Shown here: one piece after another, positions 15,501 through 23,000 of the stretch
Numbering within the stretch: position 1 is the first letter of the stretch
Layout of the letters: the number at the start of each line of letters is the position of its first letter
Origin: Verrucomicrobiota bacterium
Lineage (GTDB): Bacteria; Verrucomicrobiota; Verrucomicrobiae; Limisphaerales; UBA11358
DNA length: 64,000 nucleotides
NCBI GenBank assembly: GCA_014860005.1
Contig: JACZKP010000103.1
Coordinates: forward strand, 41,149-105,148
Reading direction: 5' to 3'
The notes under the pieces: generated by a model
The model's database searches: none
Told to the model about the DNA's origin: nothing
Seen by the model: only the letters and a program-made list of their open reading frames with translations
Made by a program: the position numbers and the translations under genes

Positions 15501-17180
15501 GGGAAAAGCTCACTTTCTCACCTGCCCACTTTCTCCACGGTTTCTCCGAACCGCCTCCTTACCTTGGCGGCTACAAGTGGGCCGTTCAACGACCCCGAAG
15601 TTTGGGAAATGATCGCGCGCGGAGGCGCACGGGCGGTGCATCACATCGAGTCGCCCGCCATGACGAGTCTTTGCCGCATGTGCAACGTGCGGGAGATTGA
15701 TGGATTGATTGCCATCGTCAGCGTGATCCGGCCCGGCGCGGCGAACGAGCAGAAGAAACTCAAGTTCACCCGCCGCTATCAACGCATGGAGCCGCCGGAG
15801 TATCCGCATCCCTCACTGGAAGCCTGCCTGCGCAGCACGTTCGGGCTGGTGGTTTACGAAGAGCACATCCTGCAAATCTGCGAAGCGTTTGCCGGCTTGA
15901 ATCCCGGTCGCGCGGATGTTTTGCGGCGTGCGTTGGTGAAACAAAACTGGTCCGCAGTCGAGGAAATCGCGCGCGAGTTCGCCGCCTGTGCCCGCGCGCA
16001 GGGCCACAGCGCGGAGAAGATTCGCGAGGTGTGGGAGTTGGTGACCAGTTTCAATGGTTACGCCTTTTGCAAGGCGCACAGCACCGCATACGGCGTCGAG
16101 GCGTATCAAGCGGCGTGGCTCAAAAGATATTTCCCAGCGGAGTTCATGGCCGCCGTGCTGACCAACGGTAAAGGCTTCTACGATCCGCTGGTGTACGTGC
16201 TGGAATGTCATCGGCTGGGAATTCCGTTGCTGCCGCCGACGGTCAATGAACCCGGGCAAGAGTTTCGGGCGACCCGGGGCGCGGACAGCCATGTCCGCGA
16301 GTTGCACGCCATGGTTTCGCGCGGACAAAGCTGTCCGCGCTCCGAGGCCAAGACGTTTGTGGCCGGAGCGCCGTTATCTGATCCGGCGTGTTTCAAGGAG
16401 GCGATGGCCGACGCGCCGGATCGGAGATCGGCGCTCCAACTCATGAAAATGGGTTCGCTGGATGGAGCCGTCATCCGTGTCCCATTGACCCGCGCCAAGG
16501 GACTCACCGAACGCACGATGAAACGTCTGCTAACCGAGCGCGAGCGGGGACGGTTTGTTTCCTTGAGTGACTTTTACCGGCGCGTGAGTCCTTCACCGGA
16601 AGAGGCAGAGATCATGATTCGGGTGGGCGCGTTTGATGAATTTGGCCAGAGCCGCACGGCGCAGTTCTGGGAATTCCAACGTCTGCACCAGATCTTCAGC
16701 CAAGCCCTTTCCGGCCAAGGCTGGTTGCTGCCGCCACCAGATCTGAACGCACTGCCGCCAATTCCACTTGTCGAACCCACGCGCCGCCAGCGACTCGAAT
16801 GGGAAGCCGAGTATTTCGGTTTTGCCGTGAGCGGACATCCTCTCGAATTCCACAATGACGTAGCGTGGGAAACCTATTGCCCGGTTTCCCGGCTCGGCGA
16901 ACAGATCGGCGAAACCGTGGTGACATGCGGGTTGGTGGTCGAGCAACGCACGCACCATCAGATCACCGGCGAGCCGATGAAATTCCTGACGCTGGCAGAC
17001 TGGACGGGCATGGTGGAAACGGAACTATTTGCGCCGACCTACAGGAGTTACGGCCTGGCCACCGTGCGCTATCCCGTGCTGGAGATCTCCGCGCGCGTTG
17101 AACCGTTTGAAAATGGGCGAGGCTTCTCCCTGCGCGTGTTCCGGGCGGGAGCACCCCGTAAATGGCAACGATCGCGATGA
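12504..17180 (+). CDS. Fused DinB-type Y-family polymerase and DnaE2-type error-prone polymerase
   Basis: One uninterrupted 1558-codon frame. Residues 1-393 are a complete Y-family polymerase: HLDADAFFASVEQ with Asp9, SIDEGYFD with Asp102/Glu103, helix-hairpin region (LPGIGPKTSARL) and little finger. Residues 394-422 are encoded by a palindromic repeat. From about 425 a DnaE2-like Pol III alpha follows: PHP domain (LRVHSYYSFLD), catalytic PDIDVDFPHDR with Asp787/Asp789/Asp791, HIESPAM, and an OB-fold end. Further repeat-coded inserts lie at 990-1024 and 1258-1312; removing them leaves a DnaE2 part of about 1044 residues, normal for the family. Translesion synthesis under LexA control is expected. 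Whether it works as a single chain is unknown. Confidence 0.9.
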   Translation: MPRVIVHLDADAFFASVEQAANTRLRGKPIAVGGERRGIIASASYEARRFGVYTPMPTARARKLCPKLIVLPGDFERYEQFSQWMFNYCYDFTPDVEQTSIDEGYFDLTANRRKPPVEIALTIRRAIGQSLKLSVSEGLGTNKLVSQIASKLSKPAAFREVPPGQEELFLHPLPNRWLPGIGPKTSARLNSAGLAEIRHIAATPPELLELILGRQASLVYQFAHGIDERQIVPARDPQKSFSQQETFAQDVTDEDYLQAVLRRMADHLFAKVREDGKSIRTLTVKVRYNDMAEDQCSESLLEPTDLETDIYGKLHGMLRQAWKRRVSLRLVSLKLTNVYEGVFRSDLPLDRAAEQQDARERLARVVDELRKLRGASVILRGHDFRLRAPPREAVAADVRRRTSVTNSTDKAPPSASLPRRLHSYVPLRVHSYYSFLDSTLSPAAVVNMAVQNNCPAGALTDYGNLHGAVEFVQAAQKAGIKPILGVELNLAQEPLLLYVESARGYHNLCRLLSRHAADQDREASSVAAQQRRPIHRQLLEEFSEGLLAVTNDPKLAELFPGRFYRMATRSASGNSVSTVPCPAIHYGTPEDRLRYDIVQSIRTLTLLRQAHPEKRVGGRYHFRTPAEMQTGCRENPEWLRHAQEIAERCQFDLPFGKPQFPAFPTPDGSTSKAFLRRLVLEGLQHRYHHRRIVTDTGATVPLERVRSQTETELAIIVAVGYEDLFLSTWDLLQACRAHGIEWITRGSAADSLVCYCLGISDVCPIRFDLYFRRFLNPERMALHKLPDIDVDFPHDRKDDVVKLLFERHGPEHCAVVGGFSTFQVRSAVADVAKVLGAAEFQIRRFTEHFPWSFGGGWIPLDEVRPLGNDLLEKLKASPECRDLPLDEEPFKTAVETAVFLDGFPRHPKMHPCGVVLSRQPMHELTPTFIANKGWPTTHFDMDAVEAIGLVKTDILAQGGLAVMRDARLALAKRGVEVDLNRCVAAEAELESEPMGKGESGKSSLSHLPTFSTVSPNRLLTLAATSGPFNDPEVWEMIARGGARAVHHIESPAMTSLCRMCNVREIDGLIAIVSVIRPGAANEQKKLKFTRRYQRMEPPEYPHPSLEACLRSTFGLVVYEEHILQICEAFAGLNPGRADVLRRALVKQNWSAVEEIAREFAACARAQGHSAEKIREVWELVTSFNGYAFCKAHSTAYGVEAYQAAWLKRYFPAEFMAAVLTNGKGFYDPLVYVLECHRLGIPLLPPTVNEPGQEFRATRGADSHVRELHAMVSRGQSCPRSEAKTFVAGAPLSDPACFKEAMADAPDRRSALQLMKMGSLDGAVIRVPLTRAKGLTERTMKRLLTERERGRFVSLSDFYRRVSPSPEEAEIMIRVGAFDEFGQSRTAQFWEFQRLHQIFSQALSGQGWLLPPPDLNALPPIPLVEPTRRQRLEWEAEYFGFAVSGHPLEFHNDVAWETYCPVSRLGEQIGETVVTCGLVVEQRTHHQITGEPMKFLTLADWTGMVETELFAPTYRSYGLATVRYPVLEISARVEPFENGRGFSLRVFRAGAPRKWQRSR
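13683..13767. repeat. Palindromic element, family B, forming the DinB-DnaE2 linker
   Basis: Left arm begins GTAGCCGCCGACGTGAGGAG and right arm ends GTTACCTCGGCGGCTAC; the 25-bp arms match with three mismatches. It is in-frame and encodes VAADVRRR at its left end. The same element, encoding the same peptide, lies at 53873-53942. Half copies are at 15551, 40347 and 60587. Confidence 0.88.
15471..15574. repeat. Palindromic element family D plus half of family B, inside the DnaE2 part
   Basis: GGAGAAAGTGGG (15492-15503) and CCCACTTTCTCC (15525-15536) are perfect inverted arms, with a second pair GAAAGTGAG / CTCACTTTC. It is followed at 15551-15574 by a single right arm of family B (CCGCCTCCTTACCTTGGCGG...). 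All of it is translated in frame as residues 990-1024 of the polymerase. Confidence 0.85.
16276..16346. repeat. Palindromic element, family A, inside the DnaE2 part
   Basis: The 71-bp element has ends GGGGCGCGGACAGC and GCTGTCCGCGCTCC, with an inner GTCCGCGAGTT segment. It matches the copy at 55440-55511 over nearly its whole length. It is translated in frame from residue 1258. Confidence 0.85.
16365..16437. repeat. Palindromic element, family C, inside the DnaE2 part
   Basis: Arms GGAGCGCCGTTATCTGATCC (start) and GGATCGGAGATCGGCGCTCC (end) form a near-perfect inverted repeat of 73 bp. It lies 18 bp after the family A element and is also read in frame (ending near residue 1312). A relative with the same GGAGCGCC ends is at 28550-28616. 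Confidence 0.85.
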
Positions 17181-17284
17181 TGGAGCGAACTGGCAGAGAA
17201 CGCCGCCGATCCGGGACCTTCCGCCGATTCCGTAAATTCCAACTTTGACACAGCGGCCCGTTCACCCGAGCATGGATTCACACA

Positions 17285-19330
17285 ATGCAAACAATCAGAC
17301 CACTTTGGTATGCCTTGGTTGCCCTCATGGCGATGCTGCTGCGGTCGCCCTGCGGGGCGGAGATCATTTTGGGAGAACCGCCTCCGGCGCCCACGGACCT
17401 CTCCGGATTACCGGGCGGCGGGCCCTCGGCGCAAGGCGCCACAGGTGGCTTCACGGTGAACACCGCCGCGCGCGAAGAAGTGCGTTCGTTCTACAATGCG
17501 GTGTTTCAGGCGTCGGACGGAGTTCCGATGCAAACCACGGCCAACGTCGCCACCTGCACCCCCGGCACGAACGGTAAAACGTTCAAGGAAGCGGTGCTGC
17601 GCCGCATCAACTGGTTTCGCGCGATGGCCGGTGTGCCGGCTTCCGTCACGTTCAACGCCAGCAACGATACCAAGTGCCAGGAGGCGGCCGTGCTGATGTC
17701 GCGCAACAACATGCTCAGTCATTCTCCGACTAATACCTGGATCTGTTTCTCAGCCAATGCCGCCAATGCGGCGGCGAATGCTAATCTTGCCATCGGGACA
17801 ACGGGCCCAGATTCCATCTCTGCCTACATCGAGGATTATGGCGGCAACAACGCCGCCGTGGGGCATCGGCGCTGGTTGTTGTACCCGCAGACGCAGATCA
17901 TGGGCACCGGGGACGTGCCTGACGACGGCACTTACCGCGACGCAAACGCGGTGTGGGTGTTCGATGCGAATTACGGCGGACCGAGGCCGGCGACGCGTGA
18001 ACCATTCGTAGCGTGGCCCCCACCGGGTTACGTGCCGCATCCGGTCGTGTATCCACGCTGGTCGTTTGCGTTGGCAAACGCGATTTACACCAACGCCGCC
18101 GTCACCATGCGCAGCAACGGTGTGAACGTAGCGGTGGCGGTGGAACCAGTCCAAAGCAACATCGGGGAGAATACTCTGGTCTGGGTGCCGATGGGGTTGA
18201 ATGCGACGACCTCAAACACGCAGTTTCCGTTTAACGGAGCGGACACGGTTTACAGCATCACTGTCACCAACATCCGGGTTGGTTTGTCCACGACCGGCTT
18301 CAGCTACACCGTGACGGTGTTTGATCCCGACACGCCTGGCGCGGATTTCCATCCGCCAGAGATCAGCGGTCCGCTCCAACCAGCGGTTGGCCAGAACAAC
18401 GCCTACACGTTCACGGCGGTGTCCAATGCCACCAGCTATGAGTGGCGCGCGGGATTGCGCTCTCCGTATCAATTCAGTGACGGTGCCGAGGCGGGGCTTG
18501 GAAATTTCAATGTGGACACCTCGGCCGGCTATCCCGTGCTCATTACGTCTCCGGTGGCTTCAGGGAATTTCGCATTCAATTTACAACACCTCCCGCCGCC
18601 TACGTCACAAATGCTCACGCTGTCGCAGACCTTCTTCCCGCGCACGAACACGGTCCTGAGTTTCCGAAGCCGTTTGGCGTGGGCTTGGTTCGACGAATAC
18701 GCCAAGGTACAGGTGTCCACGAATCATGGCGCGTCGTGGTTCGACGTCTATTCGCAAGCCGGCGATGGTGGCGAAGGGGAATCAAGCTTCACGCTCAAGA
18801 CCATTCCGTTCAGCAATCTGGCCGGACAACCCACTCAACTTCGCTTCAACTACTCCTTTTCCAGCGGCAATTATTACCCTGGCGAGATGCCCGGCGACGG
18901 CTGGGTGTTTGATGCGATTGAGCTGACGAATGCCGAACTATGGACGGAGGCTGGGACAACTCCGACGGCCATAACTAACTTCACGTTCAACCCCCCTCAA
19001 CCAGGAATGTATAACCTCGAAGCCCGGGCGCTGATCTTTGATGAATTCCCGTTGGACTGGGGACCTCCATTGGTCGTCAGCGCCACCACCAGCGCGCCGC
19101 CAGTCGTCGTAATGAATATACCCTTGGTCACGAGCGGTCAGTTGCAGTTGAATTTCACGCTCACGGGCGGCGCCGCTGCAAATTTCAGGTTGCTCCAGGC
19201 CGATCAAGTAAACGCAGTCTGGTTCACCAACGCGAGCGCGGTGCTCACCACCAATACAACCGGCCTTTCCTATCGCTTCACAACGCCAATTGGGCCGGAG
19301 ACGCGCTTTTATCGGGTGCTGGCTTGGTAG
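17285..19330 (+). CDS. Secreted CAP (SCP-like) domain protein
   Basis: A signal peptide (LVALMAMLLRSPCGA) precedes a CAP/SCP-like domain of residues about 60-230: INWFRAMAGVPASVTF, SRNNMLSHSP with a candidate active His, and the late NNAAVGHRRWLLYP. The remainder has immunoglobulin- or jelly-roll-like segments, including a MAM-like stretch (VQVSTNHGASWFDVYSQAG). A final short beta-sandwich ends the protein. Bacterial CAP proteins are extracellular with poorly known roles. The gene begins 104 bp after the polymerase gene on the same strand, but function gives no reason to think they cooperate. At 681 residues it is a multi-domain example. Confidence 0.8.
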   Translation: MQTIRPLWYALVALMAMLLRSPCGAEIILGEPPPAPTDLSGLPGGGPSAQGATGGFTVNTAAREEVRSFYNAVFQASDGVPMQTTANVATCTPGTNGKTFKEAVLRRINWFRAMAGVPASVTFNASNDTKCQEAAVLMSRNNMLSHSPTNTWICFSANAANAAANANLAIGTTGPDSISAYIEDYGGNNAAVGHRRWLLYPQTQIMGTGDVPDDGTYRDANAVWVFDANYGGPRPATREPFVAWPPPGYVPHPVVYPRWSFALANAIYTNAAVTMRSNGVNVAVAVEPVQSNIGENTLVWVPMGLNATTSNTQFPFNGADTVYSITVTNIRVGLSTTGFSYTVTVFDPDTPGADFHPPEISGPLQPAVGQNNAYTFTAVSNATSYEWRAGLRSPYQFSDGAEAGLGNFNVDTSAGYPVLITSPVASGNFAFNLQHLPPPTSQMLTLSQTFFPRTNTVLSFRSRLAWAWFDEYAKVQVSTNHGASWFDVYSQAGDGGEGESSFTLKTIPFSNLAGQPTQLRFNYSFSSGNYYPGEMPGDGWVFDAIELTNAELWTEAGTTPTAITNFTFNPPQPGMYNLEARALIFDEFPLDWGPPLVVSATTSAPPVVVMNIPLVTSGQLQLNFTLTGGAAANFRLLQADQVNAVWFTNASAVLTTNTTGLSYRFTTPIGPETRFYRVLAW

Positions 19331-19351
19331 CGGTTTCTTCGTGGCCGCCGC

Positions 19352-20704
19352 TCATTCGTACCGTAGCGCCTGTATCGGATCCAGCTTTGCGGCTTTTATT
19401 GCCGGGAAGAGTCCGGCGATGATGCCAACCGCGGCACTGAAGGCCACCGCTACCATCATGGCAATCGGTGTAATGACCGGCGAATTGGCGGTGGGTGCAA
19501 TCTGTTCCAACACCTTCACGAAGCCGAACGAAACGCCCACGCCCATAAACGCCCCGACCAGCGCAATAACCACGCTTTCGACGAGGACCTGTGTAAAAAC
19601 TGCCAGGCCAGTGGCCCCCACGGCTTTGCAGATGCCGATCTCCCGGATGCGTTCATTGATGCTGGCCAGCATGATGTTCATAATTCCGATGCCGCCGACC
19701 AGCAGGCTGATGGCGGCAATGATGCCACCACTCATGCGCGCGTTGCGAATCTGCTGATTGATGGTGTCCAATTGATTCTCCTGCGTCCGAAAGTTAAAAT
19801 CCTCGATGCCGCGCCGGGTGGTCATTAGAACATTGCGAGCTTGCTGCAATCCGGTTTCCAAGTTTTCAAGGCTGGCCACTTTCAAATCAATATCGCTCAA
19901 GCGCGGATCCGGCACCCCATCCTGCCCGGCGGCAGCGCGAAAACGCAGCCATGCTGTGTTGAGCGGCATGTACACTGTGAGGTTCTTGCGCATGAAAGCC
20001 CAATTGCCGCGGCCCCAGCCCCGCGCCCGGCTCGGACCGACCGCTTCCGTCCGCGGTTGCTTCTTCGCCAGCTCGCGCTGTTTCTTTTCCTGCTCGCCTT
20101 CGTAGTGTTCAAACATCCCCACGATGGTGAAGGGTTGACTATTGATGAAGATGATTTCCCCCAGCGGAATGATCTCCCGTCCAATGCGTTCCGGTGAACC
20201 GAACAATTCGTCGCGGATGGCGGTGCCGATGACACAAACAGCATTGGCGTTTTCCTCGTCGAGGCTGGTAAAGAACCGGCCATACTGCAGCGTGTGCAGA
20301 TTCATTTCCAGGACGGCGGGCCAGACGCCTACACATTCAGATGGCGAAACCATTTTGTCCGCGCGCGTGAGCGTGACATTGCGAATCTCCATCTCCGGCG
20401 AAACCACCCGGATCAACGGGGCGCTGTCGCGCAGCGCCAGCACGTCCGTCATGGTGCGGCCCACGGCCTGGTCGGCCAGATGCTCCTGTTCGGAAGGCAC
20501 CTCCTGCTGTTCGAGCAGAACCTTGTCCGCACCGCCCATGGCGACCATCGTTTCGCGCATCCCGTTCTCCATACCCTTGATGATCGCCGCCATGCCGACA
20601 AGACTGGCAACGCCCAGAATGATGCCAAGCATGGTGAGCAACGACCGGAATTTGTGCGCCCAAACTTCCTTCAACCCGACATAGATGGTGGTGAAGAGGT
20701 TCAT
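19352..20704 (-). CDS. MacB-like ABC transporter permease (second of a tandem pair)
   Basis: A 450-residue FtsX/MacB-type permease: N-terminal membrane helix after KVWAHKFRSLLTMLGIILG, a long periplasmic domain (residues about 45-320), then three C-terminal helices including ISLLVGGIGIMNIMLASINER. The tandem paralogue at 20792 has the same layout and near-identical landmarks. It would pair with the ATPase at 22225 and the adaptor at 23001 to export a peptide, drug or lipid-like compound across the envelope. Its reading frame begins just after a family E palindrome separating the two permeases. Confidence 0.88.
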   Translation of the reverse strand: MNLFTTIYVGLKEVWAHKFRSLLTMLGIILGVASLVGMAAIIKGMENGMRETMVAMGGADKVLLEQQEVPSEQEHLADQAVGRTMTDVLALRDSAPLIRVVSPEMEIRNVTLTRADKMVSPSECVGVWPAVLEMNLHTLQYGRFFTSLDEENANAVCVIGTAIRDELFGSPERIGREIIPLGEIIFINSQPFTIVGMFEHYEGEQEKKQRELAKKQPRTEAVGPSRARGWGRGNWAFMRKNLTVYMPLNTAWLRFRAAAGQDGVPDPRLSDIDLKVASLENLETGLQQARNVLMTTRRGIEDFNFRTQENQLDTINQQIRNARMSGGIIAAISLLVGGIGIMNIMLASINERIREIGICKAVGATGLAVFTQVLVESVVIALVGAFMGVGVSFGFVKVLEQIAPTANSPVITPIAMMVAVAFSAAVGIIAGLFPAIKAAKLDPIQALRYE

Positions 20705-20715
20705 GGCTGAGGAAA

Positions 20716-20787
20716 GGAGTGATGGAGTGATGGAGCAGTGGAGTGCTGGGTTTTCAACACGCCACCATTCCGATACTCCAACACTCC
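20716..20787. repeat. Palindromic element, family E, between the two permease genes
   Basis: GGAGTGATGGAGTGATGGAG (20716-20735) pairs with an inverse arm near 20762-20787 (ending TACTCCAACACTCC) with several mismatches. It fills nearly the whole 87-bp gap between the permease genes in the operon. It may form a hairpin that alters the expression ratio of the two. Confidence 0.65.
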
Positions 20788-20791
20788 GTTG

Positions 20792-22228
20792 CTATTCATA
20801 CCTCAACGCCTGAATGGGATTGAGCCGCGCGGCTTTTACGGCGGGAAAAATACCGGCCAAGACTCCGATCAACGCGCTGAAGCCAAAGGCAACCGACATG
20901 GCGGTGACCGTAACAATCGGCGCGTTCTCAGTAGGCGAAAGTGAACTGAGAATGTGGACCAGCGCAAACGAAGTTGCCAAGCCGGCCAAGCCACCCAGCA
21001 GAGCGATAACCACGGATTCCACCAGGATTTGAATGAAAATATCCGCCGTTGAGGCGCCCACGGACTTGCGAATGCCGATCTCGCGGACCCGCTCGGAAAT
21101 ACTGGCGAGCATGATGTTCATGATGCCGATGCCGCCCACCAGCAGGCTGATGCCGGCAATCAAACCGCCACTGAGCCGGGCGTTGCGGATGAAGTTGTTG
21201 ATGTTCTCCGCCCACTCTTCCTGCGTGCGGAAGGTGAAGTCTTCGATTCCGCGATGCGTGCTCATCAGCACGTTGCGGATTTGCTGCAAAGCCTCCGGCA
21301 ACGTGTCCACGCTCGCGATTTTCAACTCCAGCGTTGAGAGGCGCGGATCACCGGTTGCGCCCCCCGCGCCGCCGGTGGATTGGAAACCGGGACCGAATCC
21401 CGTCAGGGAGACCCCGGAGCGAAATTTCATCCACATGGTGTTCAACGGAATGTAGATCGTCGAGTTCTTCAGCCAAAACACGAAATTGCCACCGCGCCGG
21501 CCCCGACCGCGGTCGCGCGTTACCACGTCTTTCTGCGGTTGGTTGGCCTCCAGCAGGGCGAGTTCGCGTGCTTTGCGTTCCTGCTCACTCTCGTAATGCT
21601 GGAACATGCCGATGATGGTGAACGGCACGCCGTTGATATAGATCGTTTCCCCGATGGGAATGACTTCCTGGCCTGTGCGTTCGGGCGAACCCCACAATTC
21701 ATCCCGCGTGCGCGTACCGATCACGCAGACATTGCGCGCCATCTCATCGTCAATTTCATTGAACATCCGGCCATGCTCGATGACGTGCTCGCTCATTTCC
21801 AAGGCCACAGGCCAGACCCCGGCGAGGCCCCAGGGCCGAAAACTTTTTCCGTTGCCCGAGACGGTGGCGGGGAGGCGCATTTCCGGCGAGAGCCGGGTCA
21901 CGAGCGGTGCGCCTTCCTGCAAGGCGTAAACATCGTTCAGCGTGATGCCCACCGCTTGATCCATCAGATGCCGCTGCTCCACGGGCACATCCCGCGGTTC
22001 AATGCGGACCTTTTCCAGGCCGCCAATCGCCACGAGCGCCTCCTTCGCGCCCTTCTCCATGCCCGCGACCAACGCGGACATCGCCACCAAGCTCGATACG
22101 CCCAGGATGATGCCGAGCATGGTGAGGACGGAGCGGAATTTATGCGCCCAGATTTCACGAAAACCGGCCGTAATGGTGGTGACCAGTTGGCCCGAAGAAT
22201 GGCGGACTACTTCGGACGAAGGCTTCAT
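20792..22228 (-). CDS. MacB-like ABC transporter permease (first of a tandem pair)
   Basis: The 478-residue protein has the MacB/FtsX order: a helix after EIWAHKFRSVLTMLGIILGV, a periplasmic domain of about 270 residues, and three C-terminal helices (ISLLVGGIGIMNIMLASISER). Its start overlaps the ATPase stop by 4 bp (ATGA), showing translational coupling. It has the same landmarks as the gene at 19352, so they arose by duplication and may form a heterodimer, replacing the usual homodimer of MacB. The Gly/Ala-rich loop (GFQSTGGAGGATG) near residue 290 is an insertion relative to its paralogue. Confidence 0.88.
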   Translation of the reverse strand: MKPSSEVVRHSSGQLVTTITAGFREIWAHKFRSVLTMLGIILGVSSLVAMSALVAGMEKGAKEALVAIGGLEKVRIEPRDVPVEQRHLMDQAVGITLNDVYALQEGAPLVTRLSPEMRLPATVSGNGKSFRPWGLAGVWPVALEMSEHVIEHGRMFNEIDDEMARNVCVIGTRTRDELWGSPERTGQEVIPIGETIYINGVPFTIIGMFQHYESEQERKARELALLEANQPQKDVVTRDRGRGRRGGNFVFWLKNSTIYIPLNTMWMKFRSGVSLTGFGPGFQSTGGAGGATGDPRLSTLELKIASVDTLPEALQQIRNVLMSTHRGIEDFTFRTQEEWAENINNFIRNARLSGGLIAGISLLVGGIGIMNIMLASISERVREIGIRKSVGASTADIFIQILVESVVIALLGGLAGLATSFALVHILSSLSPTENAPIVTVTAMSVAFGFSALIGVLAGIFPAVKAARLNPIQALRYE

Positions 22229-22965
22229 GGCGCGACCTGATCCTCTGGATTGCGCAAGGCATTGGGCCGGTCCAATCCCGCCAGTGTGAGGTCCACTCTC
22301 TCCGCAATCTTGCCATCGCGGATTTCAATTCGACGTGGCGTGACGGCGGCGATCTCGGGGTCGTGCGTCACCAACACAATCGTGCGCCCTTCGGTGCTCA
22401 ATTTGCGAAACAAACTCAGGATGGCCTCGCCAGTGTGCGAGTCGAGATTGCCGGTGGGTTCGTCGGCGAAGACAATTTTGGGACTGTTGACGAGCGCTCG
22501 GGCGATGGCGGCCCGTTGCTGTTGACCGCCGGAAAGCTGGCTGGGCCGGTGCTTCGCGCGGTTGGCCATCCCCACCGCTTCGAGTGATGCCATGGCACGT
22601 TCGCGCCGTTCGCGGCCCGACACGCCGCTGTAAATCATGGGCAGTTCGACATTCTGCACCACACTGAGTTTCGGCAGCAGATTGAAGAACTGGAACACGA
22701 AACCGATCTTGCGGTTGCGCATGGTGGCGAGCTGCCGTGACGAGGCGTCGTGGATCATCACGCCATCCAATTGGATGGTACCCTTGGTGGGCGAATCCAG
22801 ACAGCCCAGAATGTGCATCAACGTGGACTTGCCGCTGCCCGACGGGCCGATGATGGAAATGAATTCGCCTTCGTCAATGTCCAGCGACACATCGTCCAAG
22901 GCCCGGATTTCCTCCTCTCCGAGGCGGTAAATCTTGCTGACGTTGCGAAGTTCAACCAGTGGCAT
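22225..22965 (-). CDS. ABC transporter ATP-binding protein, MacB/LolD type
   Basis: A 246-residue ATPase with Walker A GPSGSGKST (near residue 40), Q-loop VFQFFNLLPKLS, signature LSGGQQQR (near 143), Walker B IVFADEPTGNLD and H-loop VTHDPE. The sequence class is that of MacB/LolD/FtsE transporters that drive mechanotransmission rather than classical translocation. It overlaps the following permease by 4 bp and begins 35 bp after the adaptor gene, so adaptor, ATPase and two permeases form one operon. Confidence 0.92.
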   Translation of the reverse strand: MPLVELRNVSKIYRLGEEEIRALDDVSLDIDEGEFISIIGPSGSGKSTLMHILGCLDSPTKGTIQLDGVMIHDASSRQLATMRNRKIGFVFQFFNLLPKLSVVQNVELPMIYSGVSGRERRERAMASLEAVGMANRAKHRPSQLSGGQQQRAAIARALVNSPKIVFADEPTGNLDSHTGEAILSLFRKLSTEGRTIVLVTHDPEIAAVTPRRIEIRDGKIAERVDLTLAGLDRPNALRNPEDQVAP

Positions 22966-23000
22966 GGCGGTGGTGGCTTGCGGCTGCGGTTGCGCGCGGA

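Noticed and set aside
13683..16437. A CRISPR array or similar regular repeat cluster
   Set aside because: The repeats are different families, unevenly spaced and palindromic over their length, with no spacers.
21380..22240. 286-codon plus-strand frame opposite the first permease
   Set aside because: Antisense shadow of a well-supported MacB-like gene, with no recognisable domain.
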